This document shows, in pieces, positions 1 to 11,708 of a stretch of DNA of 64,000 bases. The DNA lies in contig NC_012522.1 of the NCBI RefSeq assembly GCF_000010805.1, positions 4,278,001 to 4,342,000 on the forward strand. The letters are read 5' to 3'. The DNA is from Rhodococcus opacus B4 (GTDB taxonomy: Bacteria; Actinomycetota; Actinomycetes; Mycobacteriales; Mycobacteriaceae). How positions within the stretch are numbered: position 1 is the stretch's first letter; every line of letters begins with the position of its first letter. The notes under the pieces are model-generated. The model did not search any database and was not told the origin of the DNA. It saw only the letters and a list, made by a program, of their open reading frames with translations. Made by a program: the position numbers and the translations under genes.

Positions 1-264
1 AACGGCGCTCTCGAGGGTCTGCCGCCGTCGTTGCTGTTCGCCGCGGAAGGTGAGGTGCTGCGGTCGGATTCGGAGCTGATGGCGCACCGGCTGAGCGCCG
101 CGGGTGTGCCGACGATGCTGCAGATCTGGGACGGCCAGGTGCACGCGTTTCCGGCGTTGTGGCCCGGTCTGCCGGAAAGCCGTGTGGTGCTTCGGCGTAT
201 CGCGCGGTTCGTCACGACGCGGGTGCGGCCGGACGACGGTGTCGCCCGGGACAAGACCGCCTGA
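1..264 (+). CDS. alpha/beta hydrolase, C-terminal fragment
   Basis: The reading frame is open from the first base of the window, so the N-terminus and nucleophile elbow are missing. The visible tail (LPPSLLFAAEGEVL, then AAGVPTMLQIWDGQVHAF) matches the end of hormone-sensitive-lipase-type alpha/beta hydrolases. The Asp of the triad normally precedes the D-E-L/R segment, and the His of the triad is the H of VHAF. It probably hydrolyses esters of small or acyl substrates; the substrate cannot be inferred. It is convergent with the protease on the opposite strand, and the two stops abut. Confidence 0.75.
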   Translation, partial: NGALEGLPPSLLFAAEGEVLRSDSELMAHRLSAAGVPTMLQIWDGQVHAFPALWPGLPESRVVLRRIARFVTTRVRPDDGVARDKTA

Positions 265-1341
265 CTACCGCGGCGGGCCCTTCTCCAGCACGATCGTCGT
301 CGACCGCTGTCTTCCGGTCTCGTCGAGCCAGCGCATGTCGACGGCGTCACCGGGGTGCCGGGAGATCATGAGTCCGCTGAGGTCGTCCGAGGACCGGATG
401 GGGATTCCGTCGAATTCGGTGACGACGTCCCCGATTTCGATGCCCGCGTCGTCGGCGGGGGTGCCGATGCTGACCCAGAGCACCTCGGCGCCGCGGGCGT
501 CGTCGGTGACGCTGATCCCGAGGAGGGGCGTATCGCCGATGTGCACGGTGGCGGACGCCGCACCGGCGCGGACCTGATCGACGATCGTCATCGCGGTGTC
601 GATGGGGACCGCATACGATCTCGGCTGGGCGGGAGCGGGTTTGGTGGGATCGGAGTCGGCGTTGCCCGCGGTGTTGACGCCGATGACGGCGGCGGTGGCG
701 TCGACGAGCGGGCCGCCGGAGTCGCCGGGCCGGACTGCCGCGTCGATCTGGATCAAGCCGTTCAGCCGGTTCCGGGAGCCGTCGGTGGAGCTGCGGGCGG
801 TGATCGCCTGCCCGAGATCGGTGACGAAACCCCGCGCCGCCACCGGGACTCCGCCTCCTTCGGCGTTCCCCACCGCGGTCACCGGGTCGCCGACGGCGAC
901 GGTGGTGTCCTTCGCGAGGGTCGCGGCGGGGAGGTCGCCCGCGCCCTGGAGCCGGAGGACCGCGATGTCGCGCGAACTGTCGTACCCGAGTACGTCCGCG
1001 ACGTACTCCGCACCGTTGCCGAGGCTCACCGCGCTGATGTCGATTGCACCGTCGATCACGTGATGATTGGTGAGGACGACGCCGTCGGGGGTGAGCACGA
1101 TCCCCGTTCCCGCGGTTTCGACGAGCCCCGAATCGGCGACGAGGGTGACGATCGCCGGGATCACCCGGGCCTCGACCTCCTCCGGGGTCAGGACGACGGG
1201 CGGCGGTGGCGGAGGCGGCGCGGGCTGGGCCACCGTCGCCGCGGGCGGTCCCGGTTCGCGGACCGGCGGTGCGCTCAGCAGCAGGCTGCCGATCACCGCC
1301 GTGGCCACGGCGAGGACCGTTGCGGCGCGGGGCGTGGTCAT
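265..1341 (-). CDS. HtrA/DegP-like trypsin-fold serine protease with PDZ domain
   Basis: A 358-residue exported or membrane-anchored protease. It starts with a signal/anchor helix (residues about 7-25), then a Pro-rich linker (about 31-49). A chymotrypsin-fold domain follows with His94 in TNHHV, Asp125 in SRDIAVL and Ser208 in GDSGGP, so the triad is complete. A C-terminal PDZ domain (about 270-350) contains the usual IGDVVTEFDG strand. The family degrades or senses misfolded envelope proteins outside the cytoplasm. The start is an ATG at 1341. It lies 27 bp downstream of the flavin-type oxidoreductase on the same strand, so co-transcription is possible. Confidence 0.88.
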   Translation of the reverse strand: MTTPRAATVLAVATAVIGSLLLSAPPVREPGPPAATVAQPAPPPPPPPVVLTPEEVEARVIPAIVTLVADSGLVETAGTGIVLTPDGVVLTNHHVIDGAIDISAVSLGNGAEYVADVLGYDSSRDIAVLRLQGAGDLPAATLAKDTTVAVGDPVTAVGNAEGGGVPVAARGFVTDLGQAITARSSTDGSRNRLNGLIQIDAAVRPGDSGGPLVDATAAVIGVNTAGNADSDPTKPAPAQPRSYAVPIDTAMTIVDQVRAGAASATVHIGDTPLLGISVTDDARGAEVLWVSIGTPADDAGIEIGDVVTEFDGIPIRSSDDLSGLMISRHPGDAVDMRWLDETGRQRSTTIVLEKGPPR

Positions 1342-1368
1342 GCCCGGGTGTCGTCGGCGCGGATTCGG

Positions 1369-1776
1369 TCAGGACTGTTTCAGCGACCCCCAGCCGTGCC
1401 ACGTGTCGATCTCGATCCAGGCGCTGACCCGCTTCCGGTCGCGGACGGGGTACGGCTTGCCGCTGTAATGGGTCGCGAGGCGGTCGATGTCGGCGAGGTC
1501 TTCGTCGTCGACGAACTCCGTCACCCGGCCCTGGACGCTGACGTGGGTGATCCAGTCGCCCGGATCCATCGCCGTGAGGCTGACCCGGGGATCGGTCCGC
1601 AGGTAGTCCAGTCGCCTGCGCTCGGCGTCCATGTTGACCAGCACCCTGCCGTCCTCGTACAGATACCAGGTGGCCACGGACACGGGCTGCCCGTCGTGCC
1701 GGACGCAGGCGATGGTGGCGTAATTGGGCCGGGCGAACATCTCGGCGGCCTTCGGTGTCAGAGGTGGCTTCGACAT
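1369..1776 (-). CDS. PPOX-class (F420/flavin) oxidoreductase
   Basis: A 135-residue split-barrel protein. The segment NYATIACVRHDGQPVSVATWY is the family's first strand pair, and VQGRVTEFVDD and the final WIEIDTWHGWG complete the barrel. It resembles the actinobacterial TIGR03618-type proteins (Rv1155 group), which bind F420 or FMN. I chose the ATG at 1776 because the conserved barrel begins right after it; the frame is open further upstream but that sequence shows no homology. The substrate is unknown. A strong palindrome lies just upstream of the gene, between it and rmlC. Confidence 0.8.
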   Translation of the reverse strand: MSKPPLTPKAAEMFARPNYATIACVRHDGQPVSVATWYLYEDGRVLVNMDAERRRLDYLRTDPRVSLTAMDPGDWITHVSVQGRVTEFVDDEDLADIDRLATHYSGKPYPVRDRKRVSAWIEIDTWHGWGSLKQS

Positions 1777-1835
1777 GTCCGAAAGATACTCCCTGGCGCC
1801 GGTCCCGGAACTGCGGTTCGCGCGCCCACCCCCAG

Positions 1836-1871
1836 GTGAGTGTTTTCGTGTACCCGGGCACACGAAAACAC

Positions 1872-1875
<4 letters not shown>
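1836..1875. terminator. perfect 16-bp palindrome at the end of rmlC
   Basis: GTGAGTGTTTTCGTGT (1836-1851) is repeated as its exact complement at 1860-1875 around an 8-base loop (ACCCGGGC). The rmlC stop codon (1872-1874) lies inside the right arm, so the stem forms as ribosomes leave rmlC. It would terminate rmlCA transcription or protect its 3' end. The arms look like a dispersed intergenic repeat rather than a unique site. Confidence 0.65.
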
Positions 1876-5179
<3,304 letters not shown>

Positions 5180-5189
5180 CGCGGTCTCC

Positions 5190-6236
5190 TCAGGACGGTT
5201 GCGGTACCCGCGCATCCTCGTGCACGAGGGCGTTGCGCAGCGACCGCGAACCCGCGATCGCGGCGACGAAACCGGCGAGCACCTCGCACAGCGTGAACAC
5301 GAGGCGCGACGCGAGGGCCAGCCCGAGCGCGACCCCGCTGTCCATGAACGGCGACAACGCCGCGACGACGACGGCCTCGCGGACCCCGATGCCGGACGGC
5401 GCGACGACCACGAGCACCCCCGCGCACATGCCGAGCGCGATCGCGCCGATGCACTGCACCAGGGTGCCCGCCTCGAAACCCGCCGTGCTCGAGGCGAGGA
5501 ACCAGAGGTGCACGCCGTAGAGGACCCAGCTGACCGCACACCAGCCGAGGGCCCGTCCGATCTTGTGCATCGTCAGCTGCCGGTGCAGCGGGGCGCGGCG
5601 CAGGATCCGCAGGGCCAGGTTCACCAGCCGGGTGAGGATCGGCGGGTAACAGCAGACGAGGGCGATCGGGACGAGAACGATCACCGCGACCGCCGCGACG
5701 GTGCTGATGTGGAACAGGGCGGGTAGCGCCAGCAGCCCGACGACCAGCGCGGACGTGATGCTCAGCCCCACGGTGACGAGGACGGCGACGAATCCGTTGG
5801 CCCGCGACACCCCGGCCCGGCGGACGAGTTCGGTCTGCAGGACGAACGCCCACACACTGCCCGGGAGATACTTGCCGAGCTGACCCACGAGGTAGCAGCG
5901 GGCGGCGTCGAACGCGGGAATCGGATGCTCGAGGGCGCCGAGCGCGTGCTGCCACGCGCGCACCGCCGCACCCATGCCGAGGAAGACGAACACCGCGGAG
6001 ACGGCGAGCGCCCACCAGTCCAGCTGGATGATCGTGTCCCGGACCTCGGCCCACTGCGATTTCACGGCGAACACGACGGCCACCACGATCGCGAGGGTGA
6101 CGAGGATCCGCAGCGCGTTCATCAGGACGGCGCGGCCGCCGCGGTCCGGGACGATCTCGGGATCGGTGTCCACGAGAACCACCCCCTCACCGGCAGTGCG
6201 CTGCAGCAGTGCAGCGTTCGGTTCCGACGATAGCAA
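5190..6236 (-). CDS. LPG synthase-like (UPF0104) integral membrane protein
   Basis: A 348-residue polytopic protein with about eight hydrophobic segments, beginning near residue 41. The late segment VVVAPSGIGVREAVVVAAL carries the P-S-G-x-G-x-R-E signature of the lysylphosphatidylglycerol synthase transmembrane family. These proteins act as flippases or lipid aminoacylation partners; no soluble synthetase domain is attached, so a transport or lipid role is the safer call. The start assigned here is TTG at 6236; the ATG at residue 39 is an alternative. Confidence 0.72.
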   Translation of the reverse strand: MLSSEPNAALLQRTAGEGVVLVDTDPEIVPDRGGRAVLMNALRILVTLAIVVAVVFAVKSQWAEVRDTIIQLDWWALAVSAVFVFLGMGAAVRAWQHALGALEHPIPAFDAARCYLVGQLGKYLPGSVWAFVLQTELVRRAGVSRANGFVAVLVTVGLSITSALVVGLLALPALFHISTVAAVAVIVLVPIALVCCYPPILTRLVNLALRILRRAPLHRQLTMHKIGRALGWCAVSWVLYGVHLWFLASSTAGFEAGTLVQCIGAIALGMCAGVLVVVAPSGIGVREAVVVAALSPFMDSGVALGLALASRLVFTLCEVLAGFVAAIAGSRSLRNALVHEDARVPQPS

Positions 6237-6251
6237 TCGGAGCGCGCAGGA

Positions 6252-6971
6252 TCAGGAAACGAGCGGTTTCACCGCCAGCTCCCGCCACCGGGCGAACGCG
6301 TCGGCGAGCGACCGCGGGAGTTCCGCGTCGGCTCCCAGCCGTCCCGACGCGTACAGCGCCTCGACGGCGGCGATGTCCTCGTCGGGAATCCCGGCGCGGC
6401 TCATGCCCACCCGGTTGGTGCCGCGCAGTGCGGCGGGGTTGCCGAACACGGTGGCGAACGGCGGAATGTCCTTGGCGACGACCGATCCCATGCCGACCAT
6501 CGCGCGCGCCCCGATCACCCGGCGTTGATGCACCACCGCGCTCATGCCGACATTGACGCCGTCGCCGAGGGTCACGTGACCGCCGAGGGTGCAGGACGGC
6601 GAGAGGACGCAGTCTTCGCCGATCCGGACGTCGTGCTCGACGGACGTGTGGTTCATGACGAATCCGCCGCGGCCGATGGTCGTCGGCCGCTCGGCACCCT
6701 GCTGGACGGCGCTCATCTCCCGGATCACGGTGCCCGCGCCGATCACGACCCCCTGATGCGGGCTGACCTCCGTCCACGTGCGGGGATGCGTCTTCCCGAT
6801 CCACTCGGGCGGCGCCCCGAGCGTCGCGTGGGCGCCGATCCAGCAGTCGTCGCCGAGATCGAGGGGCCCGGTGAGGACGGCATACGGGCCGATGCCGACC
6901 CGGTCGCCGACGGTGACGCCGTCGCCTATCACGACGGTCGGATGGATTTCGCAGTTTTCACCGATGGTCAT
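6252..6971 (-). CDS. LpxA-like acyl-[ACP]/acyl-CoA sugar acyltransferase
   Basis: A 239-residue left-handed beta-helix protein with continuous hexapeptide repeats (GENCEIHP, GDGVTVGD, GEDCVLSP). The segment MNHTSVEHDVRIG has the spacing of the catalytic-His region of LpxA, and AALRGTNRVGM matches the LpxA helix that follows GNPA. A C-terminal helical tail (about 195-239) is also LpxA-like. The gene is divergent from an aminotransferase and a dehydrogenase. Together the three enzymes would oxidise, aminate and N-acylate a nucleotide sugar. The acceptor sugar and acyl donor are unknown. Confidence 0.75.
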   Translation of the reverse strand: MTIGENCEIHPTVVIGDGVTVGDRVGIGPYAVLTGPLDLGDDCWIGAHATLGAPPEWIGKTHPRTWTEVSPHQGVVIGAGTVIREMSAVQQGAERPTTIGRGGFVMNHTSVEHDVRIGEDCVLSPSCTLGGHVTLGDGVNVGMSAVVHQRRVIGARAMVGMGSVVAKDIPPFATVFGNPAALRGTNRVGMSRAGIPDEDIAAVEALYASGRLGADAELPRSLADAFARWRELAVKPLVS

Positions 6972-7076
6972 GAAAGTTGCCGATTCCTTCCAGGAGCCGT
7001 GCAGACCGTGGGAACCTTCAAGTGGTTGCAATCTGTGAAGACGGTGTGAACTGCACGTCAATCTATCGGAGGAACC
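6972..7076. promoter_or_regulatory. divergent promoter region of the amino-sugar genes
   Basis: A 105-bp region between the acyltransferase and aminotransferase starts. The rightward gene has a clear GGAGGA ribosome site at 7068-7073. No convincing operator palindrome is visible. Confidence 0.4.
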
Positions 7077-8177
7077 GTGATCGCGATCTCGAGTATCTCC
7101 TTCGGAGAGGATGTCGAGCGCGAGGTTCTCGACACCCTGCGATCCGGGATGGTCGCGCAGGGACCGAAGGTCGCGAGGTTCGAGGAGGGGTTCGCCGAAC
7201 TCGTCGGCACCCGGCACGCGGTGGCCGTCAACAGCGGCACCACCGCGCTGATCGCGGCGCTGCGGGTGCTGGACCTCCAGCCCGGAGACGAGGTGCTCAC
7301 CACGCCGTTCACGTTCGTGGCCACGCTCAACGCGATCCTCGACGCCGGCGGGACAGCCCGGTTCGCCGACATCGGTGAGTCCGATTTCGCGCTCGACCCC
7401 GACGTCGTGGCGGACTGCGTGAACGACCGCACCCGGGTGCTGATGCCGGTGCACCTGTACGGGCAGACCGCCGACATGGGTGCGCTGATGCCGCTGGCCG
7501 AGTCCGAAGGGCTCGCCGTGGTCGAGGACGCCGCGCAGGCGCACGGTGCCACGTTCGACGGCAGGGGCGCGGGCAGTTTCGGGCTCGGCTGCTTCTCGTT
7601 CTACGCCACCAAGAATCTGACCACCGCCGAGGGCGGCATGGTCACCACGGACGACGACGCGGTGGCCGACCGGCTGCGGGTGCTGCGGAATCAGGGCATG
7701 CGCAGGCGCTACGAGTACGAGATGGCGGGGCAGAATTTCCGGATGACGGACCTGCAGGCCAGTCTCGGACTGCCGCAACTGGGTTCGTATCTGCAGCAGG
7801 TGGAGTCGCGCCGCCGCAACGCGGAGGCGCTGCGGACCGGGCTGAAGGACGTCGAAGGACTCGTGCTGCCTTCGGAACTCGCGGGCCGCGGGCACGTGTG
7901 GCACCAGTTCACCGTGATCCTCGCGCCGGACGCGCCGATCGACCGCGACACCCTCGCGCAGCGACTCGGCGATCGGGGCGTCGGCAGCGGCGTCTACTAC
8001 CCGAGAACCGTCTACGACTACGACTGCTACCGCGAGCACCCCCGGGTGATCCTCTCGCCCACGCCGGTCGCGACATCCGTTGCCCGCCGGTGCCTCAGCA
8101 TTCCCGTCCACGCCGCGCTCTCCACCGACGACGTCGACCGGATCGTCGCCGCGGTGCGCGAGGCGATGGAGGCGTGA
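7077..8177 (+). CDS. DegT/DnrJ/EryC1/StrS-family sugar aminotransferase
   Basis: A 366-residue PLP-dependent aminotransferase for nucleotide-linked keto-sugars. The PLP lysine is Lys179 in SFYATKNLTTAEGG, preceded by the conserved VEDAAQAHGA. The GTG start at 7077 sits 3 bases after GGAGGA. The stop TGA shares one base with the ATG of the following dehydrogenase, so the two are coupled. It probably aminates the 3-keto sugar made by that dehydrogenase, in the manner of WlbA/WlbC or GnnA/GnnB pairs. The specific sugar is inferred only. Confidence 0.88.
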   Translation: MIAISSISFGEDVEREVLDTLRSGMVAQGPKVARFEEGFAELVGTRHAVAVNSGTTALIAALRVLDLQPGDEVLTTPFTFVATLNAILDAGGTARFADIGESDFALDPDVVADCVNDRTRVLMPVHLYGQTADMGALMPLAESEGLAVVEDAAQAHGATFDGRGAGSFGLGCFSFYATKNLTTAEGGMVTTDDDAVADRLRVLRNQGMRRRYEYEMAGQNFRMTDLQASLGLPQLGSYLQQVESRRRNAEALRTGLKDVEGLVLPSELAGRGHVWHQFTVILAPDAPIDRDTLAQRLGDRGVGSGVYYPRTVYDYDCYREHPRVILSPTPVATSVARRCLSIPVHAALSTDDVDRIVAAVREAMEA

Positions 8178-9136
8178 TGACGTCCACGCGACCGCGGATC
8201 GCGCTCGTCGGATCCGGCAAGATGGGTTCGCTGCACGCCCGCGTCCTCGCGCAGTCGCCGCTGTGCGACCTGGCGCTGCTGGTGGAGCCGCGGGAGGACC
8301 ACGGACGACAGATCGCAGCACGGTTCGGCGCCGAGTGGGCACCGGATTTCGACGGCCTGGACGACATCGACGCCGTCGTCGTCGCGGCGGCGACACCCGC
8401 GCACTACGAGCTGGCGGGCCGCGTCCTGGACCTCGGGAAGCCGCTGCTCGTCGAAAAGCCGCTCGCCGCAACGTACGAGGAGAGCACCGATCTGGTGAAA
8501 CGCGCCGCCGCGACGGGCGTCCCGCTGATGTGCGGTCTGCTCGAGCGTTTCAACCCGGCGGTCCGCACGGCCCGCGAATTCGCCGGCGACGTGTGGCAGG
8601 TCAACGGAATCCGGCACTCGCCGTTCGTCTCCCGCATCCCCACCGGGGTCGCGACGGACCTGCTGATCCACGACGTGGACCTGGCGATCGGATTCGTCGG
8701 ATCGCCGCCGGTCGGGGTGAAGGCCGAATTCGGGTACTTCCACGACAGTTCGCGGCGCAACGAGGCCGAGGACTGCGCCGAGGCGGTGCTGCGGTTCGGA
8801 TCCGGTGCGGTGGCCACCATCTCGGCCAGCCGGGTGAGCCAGCGGAAGGTCCGGCAGTTGTCGCTGCTGGAGCCGGACCGGCTGATCGAGATCGACCTCC
8901 TGCGCCGCGACATCACCATCTACCGGCACATCGACGACGACCTGCCCGCCGACGGGTACAAGCAGCAGACGGTGATCGAGATCCCCACCATCCGGTACAG
9001 CGACGAACCCCTCGCCGCCCAGCTCGCGCATTACGTCGGGCTGATCGGCGGCGAGGGGGACGCCGACGCGGAGCGCGAGTCGATCCTGCCCGCGCACCGC
9101 GTGGTCCACGAGGCGACCGTGTCGGCTACCGGCTGA
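8177..9136 (+). CDS. Gfo/Idh/MocA-family sugar dehydrogenase
   Basis: A 319-residue NAD(P)-dependent oxidoreductase. The dinucleotide-binding motif is GSGKMGSLHARVL near residue 12, and LLVEKPLA is the family's EKP motif. The C-terminal domain carries HDVDLAIGFVG. It is coupled to the aminotransferase by a one-base overlap, suggesting they act on the same nucleotide sugar, the dehydrogenase making the keto group. Its 3' end overlaps the convergent oxidoreductase gene by 11 bp. Confidence 0.87.
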   Translation: MTSTRPRIALVGSGKMGSLHARVLAQSPLCDLALLVEPREDHGRQIAARFGAEWAPDFDGLDDIDAVVVAAATPAHYELAGRVLDLGKPLLVEKPLAATYEESTDLVKRAAATGVPLMCGLLERFNPAVRTAREFAGDVWQVNGIRHSPFVSRIPTGVATDLLIHDVDLAIGFVGSPPVGVKAEFGYFHDSSRRNEAEDCAEAVLRFGSGAVATISASRVSQRKVRQLSLLEPDRLIEIDLLRRDITIYRHIDDDLPADGYKQQTVIEIPTIRYSDEPLAAQLAHYVGLIGGEGDADAERESILPAHRVVHEATVSATG

Positions 9137-10085
9137 GCGCTCCGGCGACCGCCAGCCGGGTGTCTTCCGCGATGAGGTCGGCGTTGAGCGCAGCCGCGGC
9201 GGTCAGACCGGCTCCGGCGGCGACGATCACCTGCGCCTTCGGGTCCGCGACGTTGCCTGCCACCCACACCCCCGGTACCGCGGTGGCGCCCATCGCGTCG
9301 GCGGCGACGGCGGTGCCGATCACGTGTCCGGCCATCTCCATCTCGGTGGTGGCCAGCCCGAGGGTCGCGAGGAAGTCGGCGCGGGCCCGGAACAGCGGCG
9401 GGACCACCACGGCGGCGAGGGGGAAGACCCGGCCCGTGCGCAGCCGGACACCGGTCAGCCGGTCGTCCCGCACCTCGAGGCCTGCCACCGCGCCGTCGAT
9501 CACGGCGACGCCGCGGGCGGCGAGTTGCTCGTACTCCTCGCCGGTGGGCTCGTTCGCGTCGTTCAGGAACAACGTCACCTGATCGGTCCATTGGCCCCAC
9601 ATCAGCGCCTGGTGCACCGCCAGCGGACTGCAGGCCAGGACGCCCACCGGCTGGTCCCGGAGCTCCCAGCCGTGGCAGTACGGGCAGTGCAGGACGTCGC
9701 GACCCCATCGCTCGGCCACGCCGGGGATGTCGGGGGGGAGGACGTCGACGAGACCGGTGGTCACGAGCAGGCGTCGTGCCCCGACCGCCCGGCCGTCGGC
9801 GAGCGTCACCCGAAACTCCCCGTCCCCGACCTTGTCGGCGGACGTGACGGTGCCGGTCACGATTTCCCCGCCGTAGCCCGTGACCTCCTCGCGTCCGATG
9901 GCCAGTAGTTCACCGGGCGGGGTGCCCGCTCGGCCCAGGTAGTTGTGAATGTGTCCGGCCGGCGCGTTGCGGGGTTCGCCGGCGTCGATCACGAGCACCG
10001 ATCGGCGGGCCCGTGCCAGCGCCAGCGCACCGCCGAGTCCGGCCGCGCCGCCGCCGATGACCACCACGTCGTAACTGATTTCCAT
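9126..10085 (-). CDS. thioredoxin-reductase-like FAD/NAD(P) oxidoreductase
   Basis: A 319-residue flavoprotein. The FAD-binding motif VIGGGAAGLGGALALARA is at the N-terminus. A redox-active CxxC, Cys134-Pro-Tyr-Cys137, lies in HCPYCHGWE, and the FAD-pyrophosphate motif is near VPGVWVAGNVAD. It resembles TrxB, but the CPYCHG variant and absence of a neighbouring thioredoxin suggest a stand-alone low-molecular-weight reductase. It is divergent from an XRE-cupin regulator and probably controlled by it. Confidence 0.82.
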   Translation of the reverse strand: MEISYDVVVIGGGAAGLGGALALARARRSVLVIDAGEPRNAPAGHIHNYLGRAGTPPGELLAIGREEVTGYGGEIVTGTVTSADKVGDGEFRVTLADGRAVGARRLLVTTGLVDVLPPDIPGVAERWGRDVLHCPYCHGWELRDQPVGVLACSPLAVHQALMWGQWTDQVTLFLNDANEPTGEEYEQLAARGVAVIDGAVAGLEVRDDRLTGVRLRTGRVFPLAAVVVPPLFRARADFLATLGLATTEMEMAGHVIGTAVAADAMGATAVPGVWVAGNVADPKAQVIVAAGAGLTAAAALNADLIAEDTRLAVAGALSR

Positions 10086-10143
10086 CGCGTTCTCCTTCGT
10101 TCGTCGACCTCGTGTCGTCCACTGTGCGGAGAGATCGCGATTC

Positions 10144-10170
10144 TGGCAAGGATGTTTGCCACTGTGGCAA
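10144..10170. promoter_or_regulatory. triple TGGCAA/TTGCCA half-site operator
   Basis: Three 6-bp half-sites alternate in orientation: TGGCAA (10144-10149), TTGCCA (10156-10161) and TGGCAA (10165-10170). The last two form TTGCCA-CTG-TGGCAA. They lie between the divergent oxidoreductase and regulator genes, immediately before the regulator's first start codon. A dimeric HTH regulator binding here would control both genes. Confidence 0.5.
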
Positions 10171-10171
10171 T

Positions 10172-10795
10172 ATGGTGGGTGTGAACGACGACCTACCCGA
10201 TCTGGACGGCGTCCTCGACGCCGTGGGACCGCGACTCAAAGCACTCCGGCAGCAGCGTGGCGCGACCCTCGCCCAGCTCTCCGAATCCACCGGGATCTCG
10301 GTGAGCACGCTGTCGCGGCTCGAGGCCGGCCAGCGCAAACCCACCCTCGAACTGATGCTCCTGCTGGCCCGCGCCCACCAGCTACCCCTGGACGAACTGG
10401 TCGACGCACCCGCCACCGGCGACCCCCGCGTGCACCTGCGGCCCCTCGACCGCAACGGCACGACGATCATCCCGCTCACCCGCAGACCCGGCGGGATCCA
10501 GGCGTTCAAGCACGTGATCCCGCCGGGCGATCCGACCGCGGTACCGAACCTGCAGGTCCACGAGGGTTACGAATGGCTGTACGTCCTGTCCGGCCGGTTG
10601 CGGCTGCTGCTCGGCGAACACGACGTGATCCTGACCCCGGGGGAGGTCGCCGAGTTCGACACCCACGTGCCGCACTGGTTCGGCAATCCCGGACCGCAGC
10701 CGGTGGAGATCCTCAGCCTGTTCGGCCCCCAGGGCGAGCGGGCGCACGTGCGGACCGTCCCGCGGGGCCCGGCGTCCGACTCCGGCCGTCGGTAG
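10172..10795 (+). CDS. XRE-family regulator with C-terminal cupin
   Basis: A 207-residue repressor/activator. The HTH spans about residues 19-73 (LKALRQQRGATLAQLSE through ISVSTLSRLEAGQRKP). A single cupin (about 115-190) has a VHEGYEWLYVLSGRL metal-binding-like strand. I used ATG 10172, directly next to the operator half-site; GTG 10181 is equally possible, and the lack of a Shine-Dalgarno suggests a leaderless transcript. It is divergent from the thioredoxin-reductase-like gene and probably senses a small ligand or redox state to control it. Confidence 0.8.
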   Translation: MVGVNDDLPDLDGVLDAVGPRLKALRQQRGATLAQLSESTGISVSTLSRLEAGQRKPTLELMLLLARAHQLPLDELVDAPATGDPRVHLRPLDRNGTTIIPLTRRPGGIQAFKHVIPPGDPTAVPNLQVHEGYEWLYVLSGRLRLLLGEHDVILTPGEVAEFDTHVPHWFGNPGPQPVEILSLFGPQGERAHVRTVPRGPASDSGRR

Positions 10796-10856
10796 AATTC
10801 GTGCGGACCGGTAACGAGCGCTCCCTCCGAGGCGCAGGACGTGATGGGGAGGCCCC

Positions 10857-11708
10857 GTGCGACGCTGGATTCTCGGTGTTCCCGGAGCGGTTCTGATTCC
10901 GCTTCTCGCCGGTTGCTCCACGTCGACGACCCCGCCGGTGGCGCAACCGCAGCCGGAGTCGGCGCCCGCGGTCGCGACCCTCGTCGGCCTGGGCGATTCG
11001 ATCCCGGCCGGTGACGGATGCCCCGGATGCACGCCGTTCGTGGAACTGTTCGGCGACCAGCTGTCCGGCGACGACGCCCAGCCCGTACAGGTGGCCAACC
11101 TGGGGGTCGGCGGCTGGACCAGCACCGACCTGCTGGACTCCCTCGAACCCGGCGCATACGACGCCGACGCCGTGCGTGACGCCGACGTCGTCACCGTCAC
11201 CATCGGCGCCAACGACTTCTACGCCGAACTCGACGGCTACCTGGACGGCGACTGCGGCGGAGACGACGGGCTCGGCTGTTTCGCGCCGGTGCTTCCGCAG
11301 CTGAAGACCACGTTGACGTCCGTGCTCGACCGCATCGCCGAACTACGCGCCGGACAACCGACCGCGGTGCTGGTCACCGGATACTGGGACGTCTTCCCGG
11401 ACGGCGATGTGGCCCGCGAGTTGTTCGGCCCGCAGTTCCTCCGGGACAGTGCCGCGCTGACGTTGCGCGCCAACGACGTCATCTCGGAGGTCGCGGGCGA
11501 GGAGGGCGCCACATACGTCGACCTGTTCAGCACGTTCAAGGGCACGTGGGGCGACGGCGACCCCACCGGACTGCTGGCCGACGACGGCGACCACCCGAAC
11601 CAGATCGGCCACCAGCTGATCGCCGACGCGTTGTCGTCCGCGGCGGTCGCGGGATCCGGCTCCAGCGACGTGTCGGCGTTCACGTCGTCCGGGTGGTCGC
11701 CGCGCTGA
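10857..11708 (+). CDS. SGNH/GDSL hydrolase lipoprotein
   Basis: A 283-residue exported esterase/lipase-like protein. The signal peptide ends in the lipobox LAGC with Cys20 as the lipidated residue. Catalytic block I is GLGDSIPAG, block III is IGANDF and block V is DGDHPNQIGH, giving Ser, Asn, Asp and His. A GGGGAGG ribosome site precedes the GTG start. It probably deacylates an envelope lipid or polysaccharide outside the membrane. Its 3' end overlaps the convergent membrane-protein gene by 29 bp. Confidence 0.85.
   Translation: MRRWILGVPGAVLIPLLAGCSTSTTPPVAQPQPESAPAVATLVGLGDSIPAGDGCPGCTPFVELFGDQLSGDDAQPVQVANLGVGGWTSTDLLDSLEPGAYDADAVRDADVVTVTIGANDFYAELDGYLDGDCGGDDGLGCFAPVLPQLKTTLTSVLDRIAELRAGQPTAVLVTGYWDVFPDGDVARELFGPQFLRDSAALTLRANDVISEVAGEEGATYVDLFSTFKGTWGDGDPTGLLADDGDHPNQIGHQLIADALSSAAVAGSGSSDVSAFTSSGWSPR

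Noticed and set aside
347..1861. Long frames overlapping the HtrA-like protease on both strands
   Set aside because: Arg/Pro/Ala-rich sequence without domains, in phase-shifted frames of a clear protease gene; typical shadows in GC-rich DNA.
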